A program made the translations under genes and the position numbers. Below the pieces are notes generated by a model. The model did no database searches, had not been told where the DNA came from, and saw nothing but the letters and a program-made list of their open reading frames with translations. From JAOPZW01 sp963789015 (GTDB taxonomy: Bacteria > Actinomycetota > Thermoleophilia > Solirubrobacterales > Solirubrobacteraceae), in contig CAWBIU010000001.1 of assembly GCA_963789015.1 (NCBI GenBank), forward strand, positions 868,001 through 932,000: a stretch of DNA of 64,000 nucleotides, in the 5' to 3' direction. Below are positions 51,104 through 60,059 of the stretch, piece by piece (the first letter of the stretch is position 1; every line of letters begins with the position of its first letter).

Positions 51104-51153
51104 CAGCAGACTCCGGTCATTCGCGGGTGGATCGGCCGTTCTCGGTCATCGCG

Positions 51154-51697
51154 TCAGCGGGCGGTCGGAGGCCGGATTCGGCCGCGACGCGGCGGGACGC
51201 GACGGCGTCCCGCGTTGCGCTCGAAGAGCTTGCGCTGCTTTCGCGTGCCGTGCCGAGCCACCAGTGCGGCGATCTCGTCCACCTCGATGCGGGAGTACCA
51301 CGTGTCGAGATTGGACATCCCGGCCAGGCCATTGATCGCCTCACGGTAGGAGCGTGTCGCTGCCCGATTGATCGACCGCCGCTGCTTCGCGTCGAAGCCC
51401 CGATCCCGCCCGGCCACGGCAAAGCTGGCCACCAGCCGTTTCACGTCCCACCCGACGGTCCCGGGAGCGTCTCGTCGAAGTCGTTGATGCCGAACACCAG
51501 CCGCCGATCGGGCGCAGCGAACCCCCGAAGTTGGACAGATGCGCATCGCCGCAGAGCTGCACCTCCAGCCCTGACTGAGGGGCACTTGCCAGGTCGGCCG
51601 CCATCGGATAGGCCGCACCGCGGAAGAAGGTGAATGGCGACACCCGCTCCCTGGCGAGCTCGCTGTGCTCATTTGGGATGTACTCGATAGTCGCCAC
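51154..51697 (-). pseudogene. DUF2252 gene, frameshifted and truncated
   Basis: From ATG 51697 the frame gives the family start (PNEHSELARERVSPFTFFRGAAYPMAADLASAPQSG, LEVQLCGDAHLSNFGG). It then breaks; adding one G to the G-run in TTCGGGGGTTC gives FAAPDRRLVFGINDFDETLPGP. A second added G in TCGGGTGGGAC gives WDVKRLVASFAVAGRDRG. Similarity ends near KQRKLFERNAG, about half-way through a normal DUF2252 protein of 400+ residues. The shifts may be errors, but the truncation is real as given. Confidence 0.75.
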
Positions 51698-52023
51698 GCC
51701 ATTCGCTCCCTTCGATGCCGACGCAGATCGCGGTGTCCGCGACGCGTGCGGTCGTTCGATCGGAAGTCATCACACCGCGCCTCCCGCCCGGCGTCATCGC
51801 CCTGTTGGCATGAACCCGGCCAAATCGTGCTCGTCCGGCAGCGCCGAGCCCGATCGGGGGCGCCAGTACCCCACGAAGCCAGGGTGCGGGCCCATTGCCC
51901 CGGCCGCTCAGCCCTCTGTACGTTCTTCGCATCTCCGACGCGGGGCGCCCACTGGGAATCGTGAACCCATTCCGGAGCATCCTCCCGCCGACGCGAGCTC
52001 GTTCGCGAAGACTCGCCAAATCG
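51698..52023. other. Intergenic region without a supported gene
   Basis: It lies between the DUF2252 remnant and the LuxR-family fragment. No frame has recognisable similarity. It should contain the promoter of one or both remnants, but no clear -35/-10 pair is seen. Confidence 0.45.
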
Positions 52024-52314
52024 GTGCCGCCGTTCGAGCTGGTGGAGTCGAAGTTGCGCGTGCCTCGGCGGCGCAGCGATGCCGTGCAGCGCAGGGCACT
52101 CGTCGGGGAGCTGGAGGACGCGTCGGCCGCGAGGCCGGTCGTGTTCCTGTTCGCCGGCCCCGGTTGGGGGAAGACGACGCTGCTGCATTGGAGCTCGCAG
52201 TCGCCGCGGCCCTTCGCGTGGGTATCGGTCGACGAGAACGACAACGATCCGGTCGTCCTGCTGACGTATGCCGCGGCCGCGCTCGACCGCGCCCGTGATC
52301 TCGCGCTGCTCTAG
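52024..52314 (+). pseudogene. N-terminal fragment of a LuxR/MalT-type (LAL) regulator
   Basis: About 96 residues: VPPFELVESKLRVPRRRSDAVQRRALVGEL, Walker A FAGPGWGKTTLLHW, then WVSVDENDNDPVVLLTYAAAALDRA. This is the start of the NTPase domain of large ATP-dependent LuxR regulators (800-1000 residues). A stop follows, and the next sequence is unrelated. It is a truncation remnant. Confidence 0.72.
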
Positions 52315-52437
52315 GAATGCCGGTGCCCGCCCGGCTCATGCCATCGGGGTGATGACGACGCGCCGCCTGTGCGGTCTACTTGGCGGTGCCCGCGGACGCG
52401 GTCCGCAGAGCGCCACGTGGGGCATTGAGGCAGAACA

Positions 52438-52795
52438 ATGGCCGAATACAAGGAGAATCTCCGCAGGCTCGCGCTGAATGACGAGCGGTTCGTGGGGTCG
52501 GTGCTCGGGATGGGGCGCGACACCGTCGAGGTCTCGCAGTTGGACCAGAAGACGCACGCCCTCGTTCGGTTGGCGGCGTCGCTGGCGATGGACGCGGCGT
52601 TGAGCTCCTACCAGTCGACGGTCGAGATGGCCCTTGCAGCCGGCGCCAGCGTCGATGAGATCGTCGGGACCCTGATCGCGGTCGCCCCCACCGTGGGCCT
52701 GACACGCGCCGTATCCGCTGCGCCCGAGCTGGCACCTGGCGCTGGGCTACGACGTCGACGCAGCGTTCGAGACGCCCAACCCGGACGTCGAGTGA
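52438..52795 (+). CDS. Carboxymuconolactone decarboxylase-family protein (frameshifted near end)
   Basis: A CMD/AhpD-fold protein of about 118 residues: DERFVGSVLGMGRDTVEVSQLDQKTHALVRLAASLAMDAALSSYQSTVEMALAAGASVDEIVGTLIAVAPTVGLTRAVSAAPELA. The redox CxxC of AhpD is missing. One extra C in GGCACCTGG near 52733 breaks the last 20 codons. Its removal gives LGYDVDAAFETPNPDVE and stop 52793-52795. It is probably intact in the organism. The substrate is unknown. Confidence 0.75.
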
Positions 52796-53014
52796 GTCCG
52801 ACACGCCCGCACCGCCGTGGCCCAGCCGGCCGCCGACCGACGGCACTCCGCAGAAGGCCCCGCGCGCGGCGGAGCATGGATTTCATGCCATTGGGGCGAT
52901 GTCGCGCGGCGACCGGGACGAAACGATGAGCCAGACAGAGTCCACGTACCGAATGCGCGCGCCGTGTCGACTCGGCTCGACCCACACGAGCAGGCCGCGC
53001 GAAAGGAGAGCTCC

Positions 53015-54340
53015 ATGAGGCGGCGCCTGGCCGCGATCACCGCCCTGGGGGCGGGAGCGGCGACGATCATCGCCTCCGTCGCGATCGCCGTGAGTGAGTT
53101 TCCGCGCGGCTTGGGCCTGCTGGGCTGCGTGGCAATCGCCGGCTCCTGCGCCTGGTACGGCGCGCTCCGGCGGGGAATCGCCCGTGTTGCGGGCTTCAGC
53201 GTCGCCGGTCTTGCGCTCGCCGGCGCGGTGGCGCTGCTGCTCGCGGGTGGGGCGCCGTTCGGCGATCTGCTGGTGGTCGGGGGCCTCCTGGTGACGCTGG
53301 CAGCGGCCCGGGCCACACTTGCCGCGCACGTGGACCTGCCGAGCGCTTCGGCGCCGCGCCGGCCGGTGCTGTTCTTCAACCCGCGTTCGGGCGGCGGCAA
53401 GGCCGAGCGGTTCTCGCTCGTCACAGAGGCGCGCGCGCGCGGTATCGAGCCGATCGAGCTCAAGCCCGGCGACGACCTCGAGGCGCTCGTCCGTGGCGCT
53501 GTGCAGCGCGGCGCCGATGCGGTCGCCATGGCCGGGGGCGACGGATCCCAAGCCGTCGTCGCGACGGTCGCCGCCGAGCTCGGGCTGCCGTATGCATGCG
53601 TGCCCGCCGGCACTCGCAACCACTTCGCACTCGACCTCGGCGTCGACCGCGACGATGTCGTCGGCGCGCTCGACGCGTTCGTGGACGGGGGCGAGCGAAG
53701 GGTCGACCTCGCCGAGGTGAACGGGCGCGTCTTCGTCAACAACGTCTCGCTCGGTCTCTATGCCGAAGCGGTCCAGCGCGACGACTATCGTGACGCGAAG
53801 CTGCGGACGCTGCTCGACACCGTGCCGGACGTGCTCGGCCCGGACCGCGGGGACCTCGACCTGCGCTGGAGCGGACCGGGCGGGCACGCGCACCATTCCG
53901 GTGCGGCGGTGCTCGTGTCCAACAACCGCTACCGACTCGGCCGAGCGGTCGGATCGGGCACCCGCCCGCGCATCGACGACGGACTGCTCGGGATGACCGT
54001 CGTCGGGGCACCCTCCGGACGCGGGGAGGGCGGCAAGCGGCTGCAGCGCCCGTGGCGCGAGTGGTCCGCGCCGACGTTCGCCGTGGACGCGGACCGGCCT
54101 GTCCCCGCCGGCATCGACGGTGAGGCGCTCGTGCTCGACCCACCGCTGAACTTTCGCATCCGCCCAGGAGTCCTTCGCGTGCGTGTCGCACGCAAGCACC
54201 CGGGCGCCTCGCCGTCGGCGGCGATTCCCGAGGGAATGTGGGCCGGAGTGCTCGCGCTCGCGCGAATCGCCCGCGGCGTGCCGCCCGACCCGCGCCATCA
54301 CGATCAAGGAGCCCCGAATGGACCTGATGGAGATCACTGA
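53015..54340 (+). CDS. Diacylglycerol/sphingosine kinase-family lipid kinase with membrane N-terminus
   Basis: A 441-residue protein. Residues 1-100 form three to four membrane helices. The kinase domain follows: LFFNPRSGGGKAERF, nucleotide motif AMAGGDGSQAVVATV, CVPAGTRNHFALDLG, and VNNVSLGLYAEAV. It phosphorylates a lipid or lipid-like alcohol at the membrane. AAAGGAG precedes the ATG by 6 nt. The last 23 nt overlap the amphi-Trp gene. Confidence 0.87.
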   Translation: MRRRLAAITALGAGAATIIASVAIAVSEFPRGLGLLGCVAIAGSCAWYGALRRGIARVAGFSVAGLALAGAVALLLAGGAPFGDLLVVGGLLVTLAAARATLAAHVDLPSASAPRRPVLFFNPRSGGGKAERFSLVTEARARGIEPIELKPGDDLEALVRGAVQRGADAVAMAGGDGSQAVVATVAAELGLPYACVPAGTRNHFALDLGVDRDDVVGALDAFVDGGERRVDLAEVNGRVFVNNVSLGLYAEAVQRDDYRDAKLRTLLDTVPDVLGPDRGDLDLRWSGPGGHAHHSGAAVLVSNNRYRLGRAVGSGTRPRIDDGLLGMTVVGAPSGRGEGGKRLQRPWREWSAPTFAVDADRPVPAGIDGEALVLDPPLNFRIRPGVLRVRVARKHPGASPSAAIPEGMWAGVLALARIARGVPPDPRHHDQGAPNGPDGDH

Positions 54341-54536
54341 GAAGGCAAGGATGAGCCGCGAGGAGGCCGCCGCTCGGCTGCACGCTCTCGCCGACGCGCT
54401 GGCCCGCCACAACGAGGTCGAGTTCGACCGCGGCGGCCTGCGCTTCAAGGTGCACGTGGCCGATGAGGTTGACTTCAAGCTCGAGATCGAGATCGATGAG
54501 GACGAGCGCGAGCTCGAGGTCGAGCTCAAGTGGTGA
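54318..54536 (+). CDS. amphi-Trp domain protein
   Basis: A 72-residue protein: KARMSREEAAARLHALADALARHNEVEFDRGGLRFKVHVADEVDFKLEIEIDEDERELEVELKW. It has the helix-then-sheet pattern and terminal Trp of the amphi-Trp domain. AAGGAG lies at 7 nt before the ATG. The function of the domain is unknown; it is coupled to the lipid kinase. Confidence 0.82.
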   Translation: MDLMEITEKARMSREEAAARLHALADALARHNEVEFDRGGLRFKVHVADEVDFKLEIEIDEDERELEVELKW

Positions 54537-54562
54537 CCTCAGAGCCGAAGTGGTGACCTCAG
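54528..54562 (+). repeat. 15-bp direct duplication at a gene end
   Basis: AAGTGGTGACCTCAG occurs at 54528-54542 and 54548-54562 (20-bp period; 19 bp if one mismatch is allowed). The first copy holds the last codons and stop of the amphi-Trp gene. It looks like a recent slippage or joining scar at the border of the broken-gene zone. Confidence 0.7.
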
Positions 54563-54641
54563 CGCCGGACCGAACGCGAATTCCGCGCTGAACGCCTCGG
54601 CTTCGCCCTGAACGCCTCGCCGCCGAGCTCGTCGCCGAACG

Positions 54642-54872
54642 CTGGTCGGGTACGGCGACGTCGTGCCGCAGGACAGCGTTGGGCGTGCCATCGCCTCGCT
54701 GCTCCTGCTCGGGGGGCTCGCGCTGATCTCGGTCCTTACGGCGTCGATCACGAGCGGGTTCGTGGCGCGCGCACAGCGGGAGGCCCACAGCGATTCCGAA
54801 GCCGAACTCCTGGCCGAGATCCGCGAGTTGCGCGCACGGGTCGAGGAACTCGCCGAGCGCCCAGATCGGTGA
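54642..54872 (+). pseudogene. C-terminal half of a two-TM potassium channel
   Basis: The frame contains the selectivity filter VGYGDVVPQDSVGR. The inner helix (AIASLLLLGGLALISVLTASITSGFVA) and a short coiled-coil tail (SEAELLAEIRELRARVEELAERPDR) follow. The first membrane helix and pore helix are missing, and upstream of the filter the sequence is unrelated. A GTG at 54663 could start a 69-residue peptide, but it would not be a channel. Confidence 0.7.
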
Positions 54873-55002
54873 GGACCGAGGCGCCGGCGCCACTCATATC
54901 GCGCGAGCGCACAGCCGCCTTGACGATTCGCCGCCTGACGGCCGTCCAAGACGTGAGCCCGATGAACTGATCCAGCGAGGTGCATTGCGGGCAAGGGCGG
55001 AC

Positions 55003-55212
55003 TCAGCGGCGCGGGCGCGCGGCGGTCGCCCGGACGTAGCCGGCGATCACGGTCACACCGGCCAGCAGCGCCGGCGCGGCCAGCAGCGCCTCCTCGACGG
55101 GGATGCCTGCGACGTGGGCGAGCACGTCAGAGTGTGTGGTCGTAGTTGTCGTGCCAGCCGCCCCAGGCGCGACCTGACCGCACCCGCCGACCAGCTGGAA
55201 CGGGCGACGCAC
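55003..55212 (-). CDS. Possible small membrane protein
   Basis: The minus-strand frame ends with HVAGIPVEEALLAAPALLAGVTVIAGYVRATAARPRR, a plausible single membrane helix with a basic tail. The N-terminal part is low-complexity with a run of Thr. No family is recognised and the start is uncertain. Confidence 0.35.
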   Translation of the reverse strand: MRRPFQLVGGCGQVAPGAAGTTTTTTHSDVLAHVAGIPVEEALLAAPALLAGVTVIAGYVRATAARPRR

Positions 55213-55280
55213 CGGACCGACGCTGCCGGCACGCGGTATGCGGCTGCCGTAGATTCTTGCCCGGGTTGGCCGGCGCAGAG

Positions 55281-56195
55281 ATGACAGCGCGCGAGTTCCG
55301 CGCCCTCTTCGAAGCGGTCTCGAACTGGGGCCGTTGGGACGACGGCGGGCAGCGGGGAGCGCTGAACCTTCTCACCCCGGCTCGGATCGAGGACGCCGCC
55401 CGGCTGGTCCGCAGTGGCGTCACCGTCACGCTCAGCCGCGCGCTGACGACCGAGGCGCGCATCGATGTGCCCAAGCCCGCCGACCACCACATGACGATGC
55501 TGACGGACGAGGACATCGGGTCCGGGTCCGTGCGTTTCGCCAAGGACTACGTCGGCCTCGACTACCACAACGAGGGGCACACCCACATCGACGCCTTCTG
55601 CCACGTGGCCTTCGAAGGCACGTTCTTCGACGGCAACCCGGAGGCGTCGGTGACCGCGCACGGCGCCGACGTGGGAGCGATCGACATCCTCAAGGACGGC
55701 CTGGTCGGTCGGGGCGTCCTGCTCGACGTGCCGCGAGCGCGCGGCGTCGCGTGGATCGAACCGGGAGAGCACGTGTTCCGTGAGGATCTGGAGGCGGCCG
55801 AGCGCCTCCAGGGCGTGAGCGTCGCGGCCGGCGACATTCTTCTGGTCCGCACGGGTCACGCGCGGCGTCTGAGCGAGCTCGACCCTTGGGATACCAGTTT
55901 GGCGAAGGCGGGTCTGCATCCCACCGCCGCAACCTTCCTGGCCGACCGCGAGGTCGCCGCGCTCGGGTCGGACGGAAACAACGACACCGTTCCGAGCACG
56001 ACGGAGGGCGTCGCCTTCCCGATACACGTCTTGGCGCTCAATGCGATGGGCGTCCACCTCCTCGACTACCTCCAGTTCGAGGATCTCGTCCGCCAGTGCG
56101 ACAAGGCAGAGCGCTGGGAGTTCCTGTTCGTGGCCGCCCCCCTGCGCCTCGAGCGCGGGACGGGATCGCCGCTCAACCCGATCGCGATCTTCTGA
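55281..56195 (+). CDS. Cyclase-family protein (kynurenine formamidase-like)
   Basis: A 304-residue member of the putative cyclase/arylformamidase family (PF04199). It has the metal-binding motif YHNEGHTHIDAFCHVAF (HxxxHxD-like), plus NLLTPARIEDAARLVRSGVTVTLSRAL and AFPIHVLALNAMGVHLLDYLQFEDL. These are zinc- or manganese-dependent hydrolases of amides or lactones. ATG at 55281. It stands alone; the substrate is unknown. Confidence 0.87.
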   Translation: MTAREFRALFEAVSNWGRWDDGGQRGALNLLTPARIEDAARLVRSGVTVTLSRALTTEARIDVPKPADHHMTMLTDEDIGSGSVRFAKDYVGLDYHNEGHTHIDAFCHVAFEGTFFDGNPEASVTAHGADVGAIDILKDGLVGRGVLLDVPRARGVAWIEPGEHVFREDLEAAERLQGVSVAAGDILLVRTGHARRLSELDPWDTSLAKAGLHPTAATFLADREVAALGSDGNNDTVPSTTEGVAFPIHVLALNAMGVHLLDYLQFEDLVRQCDKAERWEFLFVAAPLRLERGTGSPLNPIAIF

Positions 56196-56343
56196 CGCAG
56201 ACCGCCTCCCGGGGCGGTGCCGGCCATGGAGCCGAAGAAGTGGCGCAGCGAATGAGATGGCAGGGTGCGCAGGCCGGTCCGGGCGGTGGCATCGACGAAT
56301 CGTCGGCGTCGCGCGCTGCCGCCCGGACAACAGACAGGCCTGT

Positions 56344-56737
56344 TCAGTCGCCCACGATCAGGCCGATTCCCGCGAACGTCCCGGCGACTCCGGCCCACTG
56401 AACGCCGCGCAGGCTCTCGCGCAGAACGGCCTGGGCCAGCACGACGGTGACCAGCGGATAGAGCGAGGCGAGCACTCCCACGACGCTGAGCGTGCCGAGG
56501 GTGCTCGCCCACGCGAACAAGGCGTTGGCGGCGAGGTCGAGGGCGCCGATGAACACCAGCGGCGCGAGGTCGGTGCGGCGCAGCGGCAGGGATACGCGGC
56601 GCCCGGCCGCCCAGGCGGCGAACGACGCGACCGACACCAGGCGTGCGACGAGCAGGGCCCAGAACAGGTCGCGGTCCGCCGCGGCGTCCATCGCAACCAG
56701 GAAGCCGCCGATGCCGACCGCCGCCACGGGCGAGGAG
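56344..56737 (-). pseudogene. C-terminal half of an EamA-family (DMT) transporter
   Basis: About 130 residues on the minus strand: VAAVGIGGFLVAMDAAADRDLFWALLVARLVSVASF, then the second EamA domain (ALDLAANALFAWASTLGTLSVVGVLASLYPLVTVVLAQAVLRESLRGVQWAGVAGTFAGIGLIVGD). The first EamA domain is missing. Its place is taken by a FAD-oxidoreductase fragment in another frame, so this is a chimeric junction near 56737. Confidence 0.72.
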
Positions 56738-56968
56738 CATGGCCACGCGCTCGAGCTCGAGATCCTCGATGACCGGCGAGTTGCCCGCGAACGAGACGCC
56801 CACGTGCGGGCTGTCGAGCGTCTGCGGCCACGTCTCGTGCGTGCAGCAGAACGTTCCGAGCTCGCTGTTGGCCTCGACGATGAGGACATCGAGCCCGGCC
56901 TTCTGGAGGTAGGCGGCGGCCGGCAGCCCGCCCGACAGCCCGCCGCCGACCACGATCACGTCATGCAT
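56735..56968 (-). pseudogene. N-terminal fragment of a phytoene-desaturase-like FAD oxidoreductase
   Basis: ATG 56968 opens HDVIVVGGGLSGG, AAAYLQKAGLDVLIVEANSELGTFCCTHETWPQTLDSPHVGVSFAGNSPVIEDLELERV. This is the FAD-binding start of a carotenoid-dehydrogenase-like enzyme. Similarity stops after about 78 residues at the EamA junction. A full enzyme is about 500 residues. It is a deletion remnant. Confidence 0.72.
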
Positions 56969-57110
56969 CCCGATGCTCCATCAGCGCGCGCACCGCACCC
57001 TAGGCGCCGGCGGCAGGGCCGCCAATTGGGCGATCCCTCAGATCGCCTCGATGGCGCTAGAACTTCGGACGACGGCGGGCGCGGGTGTCGCTGGCGCGCC
57101 TGCGGGACCG

Positions 57111-57995
57111 CTAGCGGAGCGCCACGCCTTCGGCCGCGGTGACGGGATCGCCCTTGAGATGTCGTAGCGCGTGGCGCCTGGCGAGCGCCGCCGTCGTCCC
57201 GGCGCCGGCGATGGCGGTCGGCCAGCGGGCGCCGAGCGCCTGGAGGTCGTCGGCCATGTCGACCATGCGATCGGGCGCCGATGCGAAGACGACGATGAGG
57301 TCGGGGGCGACGTGCTCGGCGGCCTCCTCGATCATGGCCACGCTGGTGTCTGCGCCGAGGTATGTGATGCGCCAGCCGAGCTGATGCAGCGCGACGCCGA
57401 AGCTGATCAGGCCGAAGGTGTGCTGCTCGCCGCGAGCGCAGGCCAGCACGGCTCGCGGGCCGAGCCCGCGGTCCCAGCCGCGGGCGAAGGCGAGCAGCCG
57501 GGCGTGCAGGAAGTTCGTGGCGAAGTGCTCCTGGGCGACGGTGACGTGACCCTCGGCCCAGCGCTCGCCGACCTCGCGCAGGTAGGGCACCATGACGTCG
57601 CGCACCACGGTCAGCGGTGAGTACGTGGCGAAGAGATTCTCGAGGGCGCGCTGGGCGGAGGTCTCGTCGAAGCGATCCAGGGAGGCGTGCATCGCGTCGT
57701 GCGCCCTGGCGACCTCCGCGGGCGGGATGACGACCGATTCGCCCGGACGGATGGTGAGGCGGGTGGCGGTGACCATCTCAGCGGCCTCCGACGGGGCGAG
57801 CCCGCCCTGGATGTAGCGCTGCATGAGCCGGACGCGCTTCTCGTCGGCGGCCGAGTACAGCCGCGTCCGGCCCTCCGTGCGTCGCGGGCGCAGCAGCCCG
57901 TAGCGGCGCTCCCAAGCTCGGAGGAGGTCGGGGGTGACGCCGGTGCGCTCGCTGAGCTCGCCGATGCGCATCCAGGCGGAGGTGAGGGGAGGCAT
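57111..57995 (-). CDS. CarH/LitR-type B12-dependent photoreceptor repressor
   Basis: A 294-residue regulator with MerR helix-turn-helix at residues 9-76 (MRIGELSERTGVTPDLLRAWERRYGLLRPRR). A helical cap domain follows with the CarH signature Wx9EH (W146, E156, H157, in ERWAEGHVTVAQEHFAT). The cobalamin-binding Rossmann domain has ExHxxG (E190, H192, G195, in ARGEQHTFG). These residues bind adenosylcobalamin, which loses its adenosyl group in light and releases the repressor from DNA. Known targets are carotenoid genes. The adjacent desaturase-like gene is only a fragment. The start may be ATG 57995 or 57971. Confidence 0.88.
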   Translation of the reverse strand: MPPLTSAWMRIGELSERTGVTPDLLRAWERRYGLLRPRRTEGRTRLYSAADEKRVRLMQRYIQGGLAPSEAAEMVTATRLTIRPGESVVIPPAEVARAHDAMHASLDRFDETSAQRALENLFATYSPLTVVRDVMVPYLREVGERWAEGHVTVAQEHFATNFLHARLLAFARGWDRGLGPRAVLACARGEQHTFGLISFGVALHQLGWRITYLGADTSVAMIEEAAEHVAPDLIVVFASAPDRMVDMADDLQALGARWPTAIAGAGTTAALARRHALRHLKGDPVTAAEGVALR

Positions 57996-58218
57996 GGTAA
58001 GTCGCCCGATGTGAACGGGATCTGGACAGGCGTTCCCGAAACGCCCAGACCGGATACCTCCGAGCTACCGAGCTTCACGCTCGGCGTTTGCTCCTCAGGG
58101 CAGTAGCCCGCCCCGTCCAGACCACCGAAGCGCGGCGTCCGTTCGATGCCCGCGCTCTGCCGACGGCATTCGCCCGCCGCGCAGCCCTTTCCCTCGCCCC
58201 ATCACGGAGGACCCCCTC

Positions 58219-59019
58219 ATGCCCTACGCCGCCGTCAAGATCGGCGACAGCCTCCAGCAGGCCCTCGACAGCTTCTTCGGCTTCCTGCCGAACATCCTGG
58301 GCTTCCTGGTCATCCTGCTCGTCGGCTACATCATCGCCCGGATCGCCAAGAAGGCGATCGCCGCGATCCTGCACAAGGTGGGCGTCGACCGCGCGCTGCA
58401 CGACAGCGATGCAGGCCAGTACGTCGAGCGCGTCAGCCCGGGCGCCTCGCCCGCCAACCTGATCGGCACCGTCGTCTTCTGGTTCGTCTTCCTGTTCGCG
58501 GTCTCCGCGGCCATCGGCGCGCTGAAGATCCCCGCCCTGAGCGTGTTCATCGCCCAGGTCCAGGCGTTCCTGCCGAACATCATCGTCGCCGCGATCATCT
58601 TCGTGATCGCCGCCGCGCTCGCCGGTGTGATCGGCGGCGCCGCCCACAAGCTGATGGGCGACACGCCGACCGGGAAGATCGTCCGTGCCGTGATCCCCGG
58701 GCTGATCCTGGCCATCGGGACGTTCATGGTCCTCGACCAGCTCCACATCGCGCCGCAGATCGTGACGATCACCTACGCCGCGCTGCTCGGCATGCTCGCC
58801 CTCGCCGGCGCGCTCGCCTTCGGCCTCGGCGGCCGTGAGGTCGCGGCCGACCTCCTGCGCAGCGCCTACGACAGCGGTCAGCAGAACGCCGGCCAGGTCA
58901 AGCGCGACATGCAGGCGGGCAAGCAGCGCGCCGAGCAGACGGCCGACCGGCACCAGGACCGGGTCGAGAACGGCGCCGACGCCGGCTCGCGTCCGTCCGG
59001 TACCGCGGACCGCGTCTAG
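58219..59019 (+). CDS. Mechanosensitive-channel-related membrane protein (conserved TM helix family)
   Basis: A 266-residue protein with five helices and repeated LPNILGFLVILLVGYIIARI / LPNIIVAAIIFVIAAALAGVI segments of the 'conserved TM helix' (PF05552) family. The MscS-like AYAALLGMLALAGALAFGLGGREVAADLL helix follows. The cytosolic beta domain of true MscS is absent; the tail is charged and coiled. CGGAGGACC precedes the ATG. A role in osmotic or envelope stress is inferred. Confidence 0.8.
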   Translation: MPYAAVKIGDSLQQALDSFFGFLPNILGFLVILLVGYIIARIAKKAIAAILHKVGVDRALHDSDAGQYVERVSPGASPANLIGTVVFWFVFLFAVSAAIGALKIPALSVFIAQVQAFLPNIIVAAIIFVIAAALAGVIGGAAHKLMGDTPTGKIVRAVIPGLILAIGTFMVLDQLHIAPQIVTITYAALLGMLALAGALAFGLGGREVAADLLRSAYDSGQQNAGQVKRDMQAGKQRAEQTADRHQDRVENGADAGSRPSGTADRV

Positions 59020-59041
59020 CTCGAGCCACAACGGGAGCCAC

Positions 59042-59063
59042 GGGCCACCGAGAACGGTGGCCC
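59042..59063. terminator. Hairpin after the MscS-like gene
   Basis: GGGCCACCG-AGAA-CGGTGGCCC is a perfect 9-bp stem with a four-base loop, 22 bp after the stop. There is no T-run, as is common in high-GC actinobacterial terminators. It could also be a leader structure for the following gene. Confidence 0.5.
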
Positions 59064-59118
59064 GGGGCCTCCGCTCCATCCGTCACCACACGCAGCTCAA
59101 CGAGGAAGGGACGGCACC

Positions 59119-59934
59119 ATGCCGACCACCGAAGAGATCAACAACTGGCGCGGCCATGACGCCCGCGGCACCAACGGCGACAAGCTCGGCAAGATCGAGG
59201 ACATCTACCTCGACGAGCAGACCGGCAAGCCCGAGTGGCTGGCCATCAAGACCGGCATGTTCGGCGGCAACGTGAGCTTCGTGCCGCTCGCGAAGGCCAG
59301 CTTCGAGGCCGAGGTCATCACCGTTCCGTACGACAAGGCGACGGTCAAGGGCGCCCCGAACGCCGACCCCGACGGCCAGCTCTCCCAGCAGGAGGAGTCC
59401 GAGCTCTATCGCCACTACGGCCTGGACTACGGCGAGGTGCGCTCCGACTCCGGGCTGCCCGAGGGCGAGCGCAACGGCGGTCACGGCAACGGGTCCGACC
59501 GCTCCGGCGACCCCACCCCCGACGGCACGCAGGGAGTCGTGGGCAACGACGTCAGCGGCCGCGAGACCGACCGTGCCATGACGCGCTCCGAGGAGGAGCT
59601 GCGCGTCGGCACCACGCAGCGTGAGAGCGGGACCGCCCGGCTGCGCAAGTACGTCGTGACCGAGAACGTCACCCAGACGGTCCCGGTGCAGCGCGAGGAG
59701 GTCCGCGTCGAGCGCGAGCCGATCACGGACGCGAACGCCGACGACGCGATGGACGGCCCGGCGATCTCCGAGGAGGAGCACGAGGTCGTGCTCCATGCCG
59801 AGGAGCCCGTCGCCGAGAAGCGCGTCGTGCCCAAGGAGCGGGTGCGCATGGACAAGGACGTCGTGACCGAGGAGCAGACGGTCGCCGAGGAGGTCCGCCA
59901 GGAGCGGATCGAGACGGACGGCGACCGCAAGTAG
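59119..59934 (+). CDS. PRC-barrel and DUF2382 (YsnF/AvaK) stress protein
   Basis: A 271-residue protein. Residues 1-80 form a PRC-barrel (WRGHDARGTNGDKLGKIEDIYLDEQTGKPEWLAIKTGMFGGNVSFVPL). A Gly/Asp-rich linker follows, then a DUF2382 domain from about 155 (EELRVGTTQRESGTARLRKYVVTENVTQTVPVQREEVRVEREPI). These proteins are associated with general stress responses. GAGGAAGGGAC precedes the ATG. Confidence 0.88.
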   Translation: MPTTEEINNWRGHDARGTNGDKLGKIEDIYLDEQTGKPEWLAIKTGMFGGNVSFVPLAKASFEAEVITVPYDKATVKGAPNADPDGQLSQQEESELYRHYGLDYGEVRSDSGLPEGERNGGHGNGSDRSGDPTPDGTQGVVGNDVSGRETDRAMTRSEEELRVGTTQRESGTARLRKYVVTENVTQTVPVQREEVRVEREPITDANADDAMDGPAISEEEHEVVLHAEEPVAEKRVVPKERVRMDKDVVTEEQTVAEEVRQERIETDGDRK

Positions 59935-60059
59935 CTCGCCGGGTGAGACGGCGCCGGGTCGCGGGATCTCTCCCCTCGCGACCCGGCCGCCGCTTCGCCG
60001 AACCGGGCAAGGCGCCCGGACCAGAACACGCCGCTCTTTCTCCGAAGGGAATCATCAGC

